DNA from: Segetibacter aerophilus
Lineage (GTDB): Bacteria; Bacteroidota; Bacteroidia; Chitinophagales; Chitinophagaceae
DNA length: 64,000 nucleotides
Assembly: GCF_007991655.1 (NCBI RefSeq)
Contig: NZ_BJYT01000002.1
Coordinates: 62,001 to 126,000, forward strand
Direction of reading: 5' to 3'
The notes beneath the pieces were generated by a model. It saw only the letters and a program-made list of their open reading frames with translations. It was not told the DNA's origin and did no database searches. Of the stretch, positions 8,846-17,556 are shown in pieces. A program made the translations under genes and the position numbers. Numbering within the stretch: position 1 is the stretch's first letter; each line of letters opens with the position of its first letter.

Positions 8846-8870
8846 TTCTGGCGTTCAGTAACTTTGGCCA

Positions 8871-9158
8871 TTAGTCAACTATTCTTGATTTATGTAAGAT
8901 TGCTTCTATTAGTATACGGTTAGTTTCTACGGAGTATGCAATTAGCCAAACATTGTAATAAATGCACTGTAGATGTAGTTTGTTTAGAGCAGCGTTGTTA
9001 CATAGTCTAATCCCAGTGTTATTTGACAATTTCTTTTCTAAAAATGCTTCATACTTTTTGAGCCACCTTAGTCCTGCCCCAGTGGTATTAGTAGTCTCGG
9101 TGAAATTGACGAGTTGTATCAATGTTTCAAATGCATCAGATGTATAATTAATCTGCAT
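8871..9158 (-). CDS. RelE/ParE-type toxin
   Basis: A 95-residue protein with the RelE/ParE layout: N-terminal helices rich in charged residues (LRWLKKYEAFLEKKL) and a C-terminal beta sheet (CIYYNVWLIAYSVETNRILI, then EAILHKSRIVD). Such proteins are mRNA interferases or gyrase inhibitors. Its start overlaps the end of the antitoxin gene by 11 bp, typical of translational coupling. It converges on the flavin reductase-like gene with a 25-bp gap. Confidence 0.75.
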   Translation of the reverse strand: MQINYTSDAFETLIQLVNFTETTNTTGAGLRWLKKYEAFLEKKLSNNTGIRLCNNAALNKLHLQCIYYNVWLIAYSVETNRILIEAILHKSRIVD

Positions 9159-9381
9159 TGAAACTTTCCCTGATTTGTTGATGCGCGTTTTGTAAGGAGA
9201 TCATTCCGCTTTTCCTACTCTTTTCTATTAGGAGATTTACCTGATCGTTAGTGAGAGGTTTTCCGGGAAGATGAGGCGCATCACTCTCGTCGACTACCGA
9301 AAGCTTTAAATTATTTTGTTTTGCAAACTCCAGCAACTTATCTACGTCGCCCCGATGATTATTTTCTAATTGTAAAAGCAT
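9148..9381 (-). CDS. Antitoxin of RelE/ParE-type pair
   Basis: A 77-residue protein located directly upstream of, and overlapping, the toxin gene. It has an acidic N-terminal half and a basic/polar helix near the end (LLIEKSRKSGMISLQNAHQQ). No clear DNA-binding motif is identifiable. The assignment rests on size, order and overlap with the toxin. Confidence 0.7.
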   Translation of the reverse strand: MLLQLENNHRGDVDKLLEFAKQNNLKLSVVDESDAPHLPGKPLTNDQVNLLIEKSRKSGMISLQNAHQQIRESFNAD

Positions 9382-9501
9382 AAATAAAGATAGGAAATCT
9401 CAAAACACCTTATCTTGATCTTGACGTTTTTGATTTAAGTAGGGAGTGCAGTGCAGCTGAAGTTTGGCGCGAATGAAACGACTGCCGATATAAAAGATAC
9501 C

Positions 9502-9521
9502 GTACAAGGGAGTGACACAAC
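9502..9521 (+). repeat. Dispersed repeat, copy 3 (GTGACAC subtype)
   Basis: Reads GTACAAGGGAGTGACACAAC and sits 55 bp before the glycosyltransferase ATG. In this subtype both arms of the central dyad change together (GTG-A-CAC instead of GCG-A-CGC). Confidence 0.65.
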
Positions 9522-9576
9522 CGGAGCATCATGAAAGAACGAATGCAGGCTACACAAAAATCCTTTAAAATTGCTT

Positions 9577-10266
9577 ATGATTAGCATCGTCATTCCTACC
9601 TATAACGAGGCTGATAATATTGCCCGGCTTGTTTCTTACCTGGCAGGAAACTGCAACAAAAATGCTTGTGAGATCATTGTGTCCGATGGTGGAAGTACTG
9701 ATGATACGTTAAGCATTGCGCAATCTGCGGGAGCAAAAGCTGTGTTATCTGTAAATAAAGGCCGGGCCGCACAAATGAATTTTGGAGCGTTTATCGCGCA
9801 AGGAGATATTTTATATTTTATTCATGCCGATACTTTTCCCCCGGTAACTTTTGCAAAAGATATTGAGCAAGCCGTATCTGATGGTTATGCTTTTGGACGC
9901 TATCGAACCGCTTTTGCCAGCAAAAAAGCCGTTCTAAAAATCAATGCCTTTTTTACCCGCTTTGATTGGTTCGTTTGTTATGGTGGAGACCAAACCTTGT
10001 TTATGACTAAATCGGCTTTTAATGCTGTAAAAGGCTTTAATGAACAAATGCTCATAATGGAGGATTACGACATTGTCACGAGGGCAAAAGAGATGGGCAG
10101 GTACAAAATCTTGGCAAAAAATGCACTTGTTTCAGCCCGGAAATATGATACCAATAGTTGGCTGAAAGTACAGTGGGCTAACAGAACAATTGTGAAGATG
10201 TATAAAGACGGTCGTTCGCAGCAAGAAATGGTCAGTAAATACAAGGAATTGCTGGTGTATAGATAA
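9577..10266 (+). CDS. Family 2 glycosyltransferase (TIGR04283 type)
   Basis: A 229-residue GT-A fold protein. The ATG at 9577 gives MISIVIPTYNEADNI, the canonical start; a TTG lies just before. The nucleotide-sugar site is seen in IIVSDGGSTDDT (residues about 35-46) and the metal-binding DxD-like HADT at about 86-89. The GGDQTLFMTKSAF stretch near residue 145 is typical of the TIGR04283 group, which is annotated in arsenosugar biosynthesis when next to arsS genes. No arsenic genes are present here, so the substrate is unknown. The lack of a membrane segment suggests a cytosolic or peripheral enzyme. Confidence 0.85.
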   Translation: MISIVIPTYNEADNIARLVSYLAGNCNKNACEIIVSDGGSTDDTLSIAQSAGAKAVLSVNKGRAAQMNFGAFIAQGDILYFIHADTFPPVTFAKDIEQAVSDGYAFGRYRTAFASKKAVLKINAFFTRFDWFVCYGGDQTLFMTKSAFNAVKGFNEQMLIMEDYDIVTRAKEMGRYKILAKNALVSARKYDTNSWLKVQWANRTIVKMYKDGRSQQEMVSKYKELLVYR

Positions 10267-10317
10267 GAAGAAATCTTATGGACTTTCACCCTCGTACATA
10301 ATTTCATATCCAGGCGT

Positions 10318-11370
10318 ATGAAAAATTTGATTACAGGTATTCAACAGGTTGGCATTGGAGTTACAAATGCCGACGAAGCGAAGTATTTGTATAAAGATTT
10401 GTTCGGCATGAACGTCCTGATCTTTGATGATTATGCGGAAGCGTCTCTTATGACCAAGTATACTGGGAGCCAGGTACATAAACGCCATGCAATACTTTCC
10501 ATGAATTTGTTTGGCGGCGGCGGGTTCGAAATATGGCAGTTTACTTCAAGAACGCCTCGGCAGCAAAGTGAGCATCGGTTCGGCGATCTTGGAATATTTG
10601 CAACAAGAATAAAATCTAAAAATGTTGCGGCTGCGCATGAACATTTTAAAAACATTGCTTCAGTAACTATTTCTGATTTGTTTGCCAGTCCTGATGATCG
10701 GCTGCATTTTTGGCTTAAAGACCCTTACGGAAATCACTTTAATATTGTTGAAGGTGACGAATGGTTTAAGTCTGGAAAGAGTATTTGTGGTGGAGTAGTG
10801 GGTGCAGTAATCGGCGTGTCAGATATGAAGAAAGCTCTCCGTTTTTATCAAGGTGTATTAGGCATTGATGAAGTCATTTATAGTGGCACCGCTCCGGCAA
10901 TTGACCTCCCATTTATACAACAGCAGGGCCAGCAGTTTAAGCGCGTTTTATTGAAAAAGCAACTGGCCAATAAGGGGGCGTTTAGTAAACTTCTGGGAAG
11001 CGTGCAAATTGAATTGGTCGAGGCGTTGAACTTTACTCCAAAGAAAATTTACGAGGATCGGTTTTGGGGCGACTGTGGTTTTATCCATCTTTGTTTCGAC
11101 GTATTACATATGGACCTGCTTAAAGAAAGATCGCTCGCACTTGGATATAATTTTAGCGTTGACAGCGCCAATTCTTTTTCGATGGGTTCTTCGGCCGGAA
11201 GATTTTGTTATGCAGAAGACCCTGACGGAACATTGATAGAGCTGGTCGAAACACACAAAGTTCCTATACTTAAAAAGCTAAACCTGAGCCTGAATTTAAA
11301 AGCGCGAAAAAGTGAAGCCCCGTTACCTGACTGGATGATAGGGATGCTTGCTTTGAACAAGGTTAAATAG
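10318..11370 (+). CDS. Two-domain VOC (glyoxalase/dioxygenase-like) protein
   Basis: A 350-residue protein with two vicinal-oxygen-chelate modules: residues about 5-145 (ITGIQQVGIGVTNADEAKYL to HFNIVEGDEW) and about 158-310 (GVVGAVIGVSDMKKALRFY to DPDGTLIELVE). Metal-ligand candidates are present in the second module (GFIHLCFDV and LIELVE) but less clear in the first. The reaction is unknown; family members include lyases and ring-cleaving dioxygenases. It lies 51 bp after the glycosyltransferase and may be co-transcribed. Confidence 0.85.
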   Translation: MKNLITGIQQVGIGVTNADEAKYLYKDLFGMNVLIFDDYAEASLMTKYTGSQVHKRHAILSMNLFGGGGFEIWQFTSRTPRQQSEHRFGDLGIFATRIKSKNVAAAHEHFKNIASVTISDLFASPDDRLHFWLKDPYGNHFNIVEGDEWFKSGKSICGGVVGAVIGVSDMKKALRFYQGVLGIDEVIYSGTAPAIDLPFIQQQGQQFKRVLLKKQLANKGAFSKLLGSVQIELVEALNFTPKKIYEDRFWGDCGFIHLCFDVLHMDLLKERSLALGYNFSVDSANSFSMGSSAGRFCYAEDPDGTLIELVETHKVPILKKLNLSLNLKARKSEAPLPDWMIGMLALNKVK

Positions 11371-11416
11371 TCGGCGTTTTTATTTTTGTATTATCCTTTT
11401 GAACAAGCCACGCCAC

Positions 11417-11449
11417 TTCTTTCAACATTGTTGTGTCACTCACTTATAC
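11417..11449 (-). repeat. Dispersed repeat, copy 4 (GTGACAC subtype)
   Basis: On the minus strand: GTATAAGTGAGTGACACAAC, then AATGTTGAAAGAAG. It lies between the convergent VOC and acyltransferase genes. The TTGAAAGAAG tail is shared with copy 6 and, with changes, copy 7. Confidence 0.7.
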
Positions 11450-11484
11450 TTTTGGTTATTAAATCAGCAATGTCCAAAGCTTAT

Positions 11485-12660
11485 TTAATTTTCAAAAACT
11501 AAGCTTTGTATCTCTTTTCTTTCGGTTGTGGACAAGTTGTAAAAGTTGATCGTGCGTTCTAAAGCATCTAGCCATATCAAAACGATCAGGGCTAAAGTTG
11601 GCAGTAAAATAAGGGCTAGGGGGAAGGTGATACTACCAAAGAAAACCGCCACCACCAGGGAAATAATAACAGTATAGAGAGGGTAGATAAGAATTGAGGC
11701 TCCAAACAGCGCTGAATGATAAAAGACTGTTCCTCGAGTCTTCTTCTTTATAAATCTCACAAGAGGAATGTACAAAGGCAAGTGGAGCAATAATCCCACT
11801 GACGCCGGTATAAAAAGTACAAGAAGAATCGAAACTGACTTTATAAAATCGACACTGGTGAACGCAACTTGCTTGGTGCCTCTCAACTTATTGATTGATA
11901 GTTTTGACCTTTTTTGAAGAAAGATTTGTTTTTCCTTTAAAGCTGCTATCAGCTGTGTTTTACTTTTTTTAAACAAGAAAAAGTTTGATAATAAAAAAGT
12001 GATCACTCCTTGATCATTTTCTTCCAGTACCAGCCCCTTTTTTAACCTTGAATAAATCAATTTATTTAATTCAATAATTTGCTCTCCTTCGGATTTTTCT
12101 GATAGAATTTCACTGCGTTCTATTGCTCGTCCAAAACGAATAATCACATTTTTTCTAAAACGGCAAAAAGAACTATAATTTAATGAAACCGGCAGCACAC
12201 GAAAGTCGTCGCCCATTTTTATTTCCTTCCAGGCATTTAAAGCAATGCGGGCAGTTCCCTTTTTTAATGGCCTGAGCTTCCACTGGTTTAAACAGAGCCC
12301 TTCAGAAAAGATCAATACTATTCCACCTTCCTTCAAGATTTCTGTGCACCTTTCAAAAGTGGTGTCGTTTAGCGCCAGGTATTCTTTTCCTTCGCTTAAA
12401 CGATAGATAGGGATCACCTTTAGCGCACCTAATAATCTTTTTGCAAACGGATTTTTAAATGCATCGCCACGTGCTAAAAAATGAATTGGTTGTTTAAAAT
12501 GAGAACCAATTACAAGTGCATCTAAAAAAGAGTTTGGGTGATTGCATGCAATCAACAAAGGGCCTTCTTTGTTTAGTGAAAGCCTATTTTCGAAGACAAT
12601 TTTTCTGAAGAAAATCAATAGTCCCCATCTCACTAAATATTTTACCAAGCTGTAAAGCAC
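11485..12660 (-). CDS. PlsC-like glycerol-phosphate acyltransferase family protein
   Basis: A membrane acyltransferase of about 390 residues. The acyltransferase block has ACNHPNSFLDA (NHxxxxD motif) and LIFSEGLCLN (EG motif), as in PlsC-type enzymes, which transfer acyl groups to lysophosphatidate or related alcohols. The C-terminal third has about three hydrophobic segments. No ATG fits: I chose the GTG at 12660 (VLYSLVKYLVRW), where family members begin, but a TTG at 12738 would add 26 residues. It is divergent from the small membrane protein at 12853. The exact acyl acceptor is unknown. Confidence 0.8.
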   Translation of the reverse strand: MLYSLVKYLVRWGLLIFFRKIVFENRLSLNKEGPLLIACNHPNSFLDALVIGSHFKQPIHFLARGDAFKNPFAKRLLGALKVIPIYRLSEGKEYLALNDTTFERCTEILKEGGIVLIFSEGLCLNQWKLRPLKKGTARIALNAWKEIKMGDDFRVLPVSLNYSSFCRFRKNVIIRFGRAIERSEILSEKSEGEQIIELNKLIYSRLKKGLVLEENDQGVITFLLSNFFLFKKSKTQLIAALKEKQIFLQKRSKLSINKLRGTKQVAFTSVDFIKSVSILLVLFIPASVGLLLHLPLYIPLVRFIKKKTRGTVFYHSALFGASILIYPLYTVIISLVVAVFFGSITFPLALILLPTLALIVLIWLDALERTINFYNLSTTERKEIQSLVFEN

Positions 12661-12852
12661 TGAAAACAATTGATTTGTAAAATGAAAGTACTGAAATTGT
12701 TGGGTTAGTATAAAGGGAACAAATAATAGGGCCGCCAATTCTTATTGCAATGCAATTGTTACTCGAGGCAACCCTTGTCTTTAAATTACGACTGTATAAT
12801 CGGCACGGTTTTGTAGTATCGCTTATTGTTGTGGCTGTACGAAAATTGTAGT

Positions 12853-13128
12853 ATGATCAATTTAAGAGAGCTGATACCGTTAAGTCAAATTGTATTGGTT
12901 TGTATTTTCTCGCTAATCTTTCTCCTAAAATTTATTCTGTTCTTCAAATATGAGAAGGAATGGAACTCTATTACTTTCTTCCATTTTACAAAAATTCAAT
13001 TGAAAATGACGGTAAGTAAAGAGTTGAGGAAACGAAGAAAGTATCAAAACACTCTGACCAAACTTATGTTGATTTTGATGCTGTTTATAGGAATTACCTC
13101 TGCTTTTTATCTGCTCATCAGGGACTAA
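12853..13128 (+). CDS. Small two-span membrane protein
   Basis: A 91-residue protein starting at the ATG at 12853. Two hydrophobic segments (about residues 8-26 and 66-86) flank a strongly basic stretch (KELRKRRKYQ), suggesting a cytosolic loop. No family is recognised. It lies between the acyltransferase (opposite strand) and the GH43 gene. Confidence 0.5.
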   Translation: MINLRELIPLSQIVLVCIFSLIFLLKFILFFKYEKEWNSITFFHFTKIQLKMTVSKELRKRRKYQNTLTKLMLILMLFIGITSAFYLLIRD

Positions 13129-13242
13129 CCTTTTTCTCCTTTTTTACTTTTTACCCATTAAATGCTCAAAGTAAATCTTCTCAGATTTATCTTACCGTAG
13201 CCATTATTTTTACAGGTATTCTTGCCACTCAACAATTGCCCC

Positions 13243-14979
13243 ATGAATAAAACGAAGGTTATTTTTTTAATCGCCTGTACAATTTGCTTCGGTTTTCTTT
13301 TAAAGCTTAGCGCGCAGGAGACTCAGATGAGCACGTATTGTAATCCCGTTAATCTCGATTACACTTACATGATTTACAATGCTGATAAAAATATTTCTTA
13401 TCGTTCGGGCGCTGATCCTGCAGTGGTGAAGTTTAGAGGAGAGTATTATATGTTTGTCACCCGTTCGTTAGGTTATTGGCATTCTACTGACCTGCTTAGA
13501 TGGACGTTTATCACTCCTGAAAAATGGTATTTCCAGGGATCGAACGCTCCCGCCGCTCACAACTACAAAGACTCAGTTTTATATGTTGCCGGTGATCCTT
13601 CTGGTTCTATGAGTGTGTTATATACTGACAATCCTAAAAAAGGAGATTGGAAAGCTGTACCCTCAATTTTAAATGATTTACAGGATCCTGATTTATTTAT
13701 TGATGATGATGGGAAGGCTTATATGTTCTGGGGCTCATCAAACGTGTTTCCGATAAGGGCGAAAGTATTGGATAAGAACCATCGCTTTAGTGCATCTGAT
13801 TCTACCTATCAATTGTTTAGTCTTGACATGAAAAAGCACGGGTGGGAGCGGTTCGGAGAAAACCATTCTGATACTGTCCTTGGGGGCTATATGGAAGGGG
13901 CGTGGCTGACGAAGCACAACAATAAGTATTACATGCAATATGGCGCTCCCGGTACTGAGTTTAATGTATATGCTGACGGAGTTTACATGAGTGACTCGGT
14001 TCTTGGCCCTTATCGGTATGCACCTAATAATCCTGTTTTTTATAAGCCCGGAGGTTTTTCAAACGGGGCAGGTCATGGAAGTACAGTTGTTGGTTCATCA
14101 AATACCTATTGGCATTTTGCCTCTGCTGCTGTAAATATAAACGTGGGATGGGAGAGACGGATCTGCATGTACCCGGCCTGGTTTGATAAGGATGGTTTGA
14201 TGTATTCTAATACTTCGTTTGGCGACTATCCGCACCATGCGCCTACCGTTGCCGGTAAGATGGGTCAATTTACCGGCTGGATGCTGCTGTCTTATAACAA
14301 GCCGGTAAAAGCTTCGTCTTCAATGGAGAAATTTCCTGCTACGGTTACTACCGACGAAAATGTAAAAACCTTTTGGGTAGCGGAAAAAAATGACGACCAA
14401 CAATGGCTGGAGATCGACCTCGAAAAACCGGGGAAGGTGTATGCAGTACAGGTGAACTATCACGATTATAAATCCGACTTGTACGGCCGCGTTCCAAACT
14501 TGTACCATCGCTATACAATTGAAGGTTCTTTAGATGGAAAAAACTGGAGCAATTTAGTTGACCGCAGCAATAGTTTTAAGGATGTTCCAAATGATTATGT
14601 GGAGTTGGGAACACCACAGATAGTACGCTACGTTCGATACAAAAATATTAATGTCCCTATGACTAATCTGTCCATCTCTGATTTACGGATTTTCGGAATC
14701 GGGCAGGGAAAGGTGCCAACTGTTGTAAAGAACTTTTCAGTGAAACGACATACTGATAGAAGAGATGCAATGATTACCTGGGAACCTCAACCAGGGGCAC
14801 AAGGATATAATATTTTGTGGGGTATTGCTCCTGATAAAATTTACAGCTCGTGGATGGTATACGGAAAGAATTCTTTGAACTTGAAAGCCCTTACAACTGA
14901 TCAGCAATATTACTTTTCTATCGAAGCATTCAATGAGAATGGAGTTTCGCAAAGAGCGAAGGTTTTGGAGGTTAAATAG
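13243..14979 (+). CDS. Secreted GH43 glycoside hydrolase with F5/8C and FN3 domains
   Basis: A 578-residue protein; the ATG at 13243 begins a clear signal peptide (MNKTKVIFLIACTICF, cleavage near LSAQE). Residues about 30-340 form the five-bladed propeller of family 43: the catalytic-base Asp is probably in YRSGADPAVVKF, the pKa-modulating Asp in LNDLQDPDLFIDDD, and the acid Glu in LGGYMEGAWLTK. Residues about 355-480 are an F5/8C (discoidin-like) sugar-binding module, and 490-578 a fibronectin type III domain. It is probably an exported arabinan/xylan-side-chain enzyme. No SusC/SusD pair is next to it. Confidence 0.9.
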   Translation: MNKTKVIFLIACTICFGFLLKLSAQETQMSTYCNPVNLDYTYMIYNADKNISYRSGADPAVVKFRGEYYMFVTRSLGYWHSTDLLRWTFITPEKWYFQGSNAPAAHNYKDSVLYVAGDPSGSMSVLYTDNPKKGDWKAVPSILNDLQDPDLFIDDDGKAYMFWGSSNVFPIRAKVLDKNHRFSASDSTYQLFSLDMKKHGWERFGENHSDTVLGGYMEGAWLTKHNNKYYMQYGAPGTEFNVYADGVYMSDSVLGPYRYAPNNPVFYKPGGFSNGAGHGSTVVGSSNTYWHFASAAVNINVGWERRICMYPAWFDKDGLMYSNTSFGDYPHHAPTVAGKMGQFTGWMLLSYNKPVKASSSMEKFPATVTTDENVKTFWVAEKNDDQQWLEIDLEKPGKVYAVQVNYHDYKSDLYGRVPNLYHRYTIEGSLDGKNWSNLVDRSNSFKDVPNDYVELGTPQIVRYVRYKNINVPMTNLSISDLRIFGIGQGKVPTVVKNFSVKRHTDRRDAMITWEPQPGAQGYNILWGIAPDKIYSSWMVYGKNSLNLKALTTDQQYYFSIEAFNENGVSQRAKVLEVK

Positions 14980-15067
14980 ATGCCTTTGCATTTGACCGTT
15001 TAAAATTTCTAACTTTTTTGCTCAAGCCGCAAGGCTTCGTTATTGCAACAGGACTCCACCCGCTTGT

Positions 15068-15095
15068 TTCAAAAACTGCTACGCATGTTTTTGAA
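15068..15095. repeat. 9-bp perfect inverted repeat
   Basis: TTCAAAAAC and GTTTTTGAA separated by 10 bases. There is no T-tract, so it is not an ordinary terminator. It could be a binding site or part of a small mobile palindrome. Confidence 0.45.
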
Positions 15096-15243
15096 TGCTT
15101 TCGCTTCGCTCAGCACCCAACCGGCCGATGTCCCTTATGCAATAACTGTTGTCTGTTTGCCGAATTTCGCATCGGGGTCTCTACCTTTTTTTATTTCTGC
15201 AAATTTTCAAAATTGCCTTAAAAAGTTATAAACCTCTTACCGA

Positions 15244-15287
15244 GAGGCATCCTTCTCCCCGAGGAGAAGGAACGAGGATGAGGCCTC
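15244..15287. repeat. Nested hairpin element (REP-like)
   Basis: The inner stem CCTTCTCC / GGAGAAGG is perfect with a four-base loop CCGA (15251-15270). Outer sequences GAGGC and GCCTC extend the pairing with small bulges to about 44 nt. This is like a repetitive extragenic palindrome; no REP-associated transposase is in the window. Confidence 0.5.
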
Positions 15288-15345
15288 CACTGCAAAGTGA
15301 AGTTTTACAAAACCACACAAACTCCCGTTCCCCAAACCTCCCTCC

Positions 15346-15370
15346 GTACAAGTGTGCGACGCAACAATGC
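15346..15370 (+). repeat. Dispersed GYGACRC repeat, copy 5
   Basis: Reads GTACAAGTGTGCGACGCAAC followed by AATGC. It lies in the structured region downstream of the GH43 gene. Confidence 0.7.
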
Positions 15371-15402
15371 TGCCCATACTACTTTCGCTGGCTCCATAAA
15401 AA

Positions 15403-15426
15403 AAGCCCCTGCAAATGCAGAGGCTT
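15403..15426 (-). terminator. Terminator of the DUF2911 gene
   Basis: Stem AAGCCCCTGC / GCAGAGGCTT (nine of ten pairs, AAAT loop), followed on the minus strand by seven T. It lies 20 bp past the stop codon of the DUF2911 gene. Confidence 0.85.
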
Positions 15427-15445
15427 CAAAGTATTAAAATAGCTA

Positions 15446-16288
15446 CTATAGATTTTTCAACAGCTCATTTCCAAAAATGACATAATCATCATTTTTTCCT
15501 TCCCTGGCTAGTTCGACAGTTTTTTGAGCGCTCAATTTTGCAGCAGCTTTGTTGCCCATGTCTTTTTCAATTCTGGCTTTTGTCAGGTACATATAATAAG
15601 CTTTAGGATTTTCAGCTATTGCTTTATTAATGTTTTCCAACGCTTTCGGATAGTTTTTCTCGTACTCATAATAATAACCAGCAGCTTGTTGATATGGCTT
15701 CTTGTCACCTTTTAAAGCGGCTTCTAACTGGGTACGAATACGATCTTTAATGTTTGTGGTAATCGGAACTATTACAGCTGTATTACCCCATATCATTTGC
15801 AACTCGCAACTCTCATTTTTTACTTCACTAAAAAGCATAGTAAAAGTTTCAAGGGTTTCGCCGATGGTAGCAGCTGGTGCTTTTAAGCGTACCACATCAT
15901 CATTTTCCTTAAAGCCATCCTGGCCCGGATAAGCAGTTCCTTTGCTAAACACAACATCCCATTGGCCCGCAGCTGGAATAGTATAAATAACATAACGGCC
16001 ACTGTCTAAAGTCTTACCGCCGATGGTAACCTTGTCGGTAAAACGAATTCTTGTTGCTGCATTTGCACCGGTTCTCCAGGGTTTACCATAAGGAGCGAGC
16101 TCGGTTTTTTCACCAAACAACTGGCGACCTTTAATACCCGGACGGCTGTAGGTAAGTTCAATTCTACCCATGCCAAAGTCCTGGATAATTGTCTGGGTAG
16201 TGCTGGCGGCAGGCATCGAAACCTGCCCTTTTACATTGGCTGTAAACAATGAAACAGCAGTTAAGCCGATAAGAAAAAATTTATTCAT
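15446..16288 (-). CDS. DUF2911 exported protein with TPR tail
   Basis: A 280-residue protein with a signal peptide (MNKFFLIGLTAVSLF, cleavage near VKGQ). Residues about 25-170 match DUF2911 (IELTYSRPGIKGRQLFG and APYGKPWRTGANAATRI are diagnostic). Residues about 190-275 hold two TPR-like helical repeats (YPKALENINKAIAENPKAYY). The family is frequent in Bacteroidota and functionally uncharacterised. It is transcribed alone, with a good terminator. Confidence 0.9.
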   Translation of the reverse strand: MNKFFLIGLTAVSLFTANVKGQVSMPAASTTQTIIQDFGMGRIELTYSRPGIKGRQLFGEKTELAPYGKPWRTGANAATRIRFTDKVTIGGKTLDSGRYVIYTIPAAGQWDVVFSKGTAYPGQDGFKENDDVVRLKAPAATIGETLETFTMLFSEVKNESCELQMIWGNTAVIVPITTNIKDRIRTQLEAALKGDKKPYQQAAGYYYEYEKNYPKALENINKAIAENPKAYYMYLTKARIEKDMGNKAAAKLSAQKTVELAREGKNDDYVIFGNELLKNL

Positions 16289-16335
16289 AATGGTAATTTT
16301 TGCAAACGTAAGGTAACTAGAAGTAAGAATTTAGT

Positions 16336-17556
16336 TTAGAACGCAATTATAACTTTTACTTTTTTATCGTTCTTTTTATTATTCCAACGAGGTCCGTTGC
16401 GTAAAATTTGGGCGGCTTTTTCAGAGATCGCTTTGTCAGTTCCAGGTGATGCTTTGATATTAACTGGTTGTCCTTTCGTGTCGATTGAAAATTCTAAAAC
16501 AATGTCTTCATCAAAGCCCTCATGCTGTTCCGTTGCTTTCAGGCTGTCAATCTGCTGGTTCAGGTATTGTTTAAAATTTTTCCAGCCACCTATCGGTTCT
16601 GCCGCAACAGATGTATCCACTTGCACAGAGGCGACTACATTTTTTTTCTTCTTCAACTGGTCACTTACCACCATCTCAGATAATGATAATTCCTCGTCCC
16701 GCAAAGCAATCTTATTGTCTGGCTTGTTACTCCTTAATTTGGCAATTTTAGGTGCGTAGCCGGGGGAAATAACATTGACATCTAAAACACTGTCAGAAGC
16801 TTTTAGGCTAAAATTCCCATTACCGTCTGACACTGTAGCTGCATTGCCGTTATTGCTTTTGATGGCAGCAAAAGGCAAGGGTTCACCTGCTTTATCTACG
16901 ACCGTTCCCTTGAATTCGTTTTGAGCAAGCCCACGTTGGAGTTTCATCATTTCAGGCGCAGCAGCATTTTGATTGGCAGTTGGTGCCAATGATGCTATGG
17001 CCTGGTTTGTTTCTTCAGCTTTACCGGCATCAATTTTTGTTTCTCGGCGATCTAATAATTCTTCTCCGTCAGAATGAATAATTGGAGAGCCATTTTTCTT
17101 ATTCGCTAAAAGCTCCTTTTTATTCAAAGGCGCTGCGCTTGCCAGAGAATGATCAGCAGGGCGGAGACTATCTTTTTCAAAAGGAAGAGTGGATGGTGTA
17201 GAAGCCGCTACCTGTTCCTCGTTTTCTGAAACGCTACTATTATTTACGACCGAATAGGTAATTGCTCCGGCTGAAATAATTACTAAAATAATAGCAGCGA
17301 TTTTCCACCATTCGGTAGTGCTCGATGGTAGCGGAACCACTTTGGCTTCTTCGTGGCTAGCTGTTAACCGCTGCTCTATTTCAGCCAGGTGTTCCCGAGC
17401 AAGTGTAGGATCACTGGCCGAAAATCCTTCCAACGCGTCAGCAAGGAAGGGGTCGTTCATAAGGGCTTTTTCAAATTCATGCATTTCCTGCCGCGACATT
17501 TTTTGTTGCAGGTATCGTTGAATTTCAGCGTGATTATATGACGGGGTATCAGCCAT
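16336..17556 (-). CDS. Anti-sigma-factor-like protein with carboxypeptidase-regulatory and TonB-like domains
   Basis: A 406-residue single-span protein. Residues 1-80 are cytosolic and helical, suited to sigma binding. A transmembrane segment follows at about 85-105 (WWKIAAIILVIISAGAITYS), then a low-complexity linker. A carboxypeptidase-D-regulatory-like beta domain lies at about 215-290 (FKGTVVDKAGEPLPFAAI), and a TonB C-terminal-like domain at about 320-406 (FSIDTKGQPVNIKASPGTD). The gene overlaps the ECF sigma gene by 8 bp. The combination is known in Bacteroidota, where a periplasmic domain may sense an envelope signal. The mechanism here is inference. Confidence 0.8.
   Translation of the reverse strand: MADTPSYNHAEIQRYLQQKMSRQEMHEFEKALMNDPFLADALEGFSASDPTLAREHLAEIEQRLTASHEEAKVVPLPSSTTEWWKIAAIILVIISAGAITYSVVNNSSVSENEEQVAASTPSTLPFEKDSLRPADHSLASAAPLNKKELLANKKNGSPIIHSDGEELLDRRETKIDAGKAEETNQAIASLAPTANQNAAAPEMMKLQRGLAQNEFKGTVVDKAGEPLPFAAIKSNNGNAATVSDGNGNFSLKASDSVLDVNVISPGYAPKIAKLRSNKPDNKIALRDEELSLSEMVVSDQLKKKKNVVASVQVDTSVAAEPIGGWKNFKQYLNQQIDSLKATEQHEGFDEDIVLEFSIDTKGQPVNIKASPGTDKAISEKAAQILRNGPRWNNKKNDKKVKVIIAF

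Larger units (their letters stand above)
14980..15402. other. Gene-free region with structured repeats
   Basis: About 420 bp between convergent genes. Frames on the plus strand exist but run through palindromes and have no protein character. It contains a TTCAAAAAC / GTTTTTGAA dyad (15068-15095), a strong hairpin (15244-15287) and a copy of the dispersed repeat (15346-15370). It looks like an accumulation site for small repeats. Confidence 0.6.

Noticed and set aside
9577-10266. Arsenosugar biosynthesis role for the glycosyltransferase
   Set aside because: The family name suggests it, but no arsS, arsM or other arsenic genes are in the window.
15018-15442. Open frames of 60-97 codons on the plus strand
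   Set aside because: They run through palindromes, the dispersed repeat and a terminator and have no protein-like composition or family.
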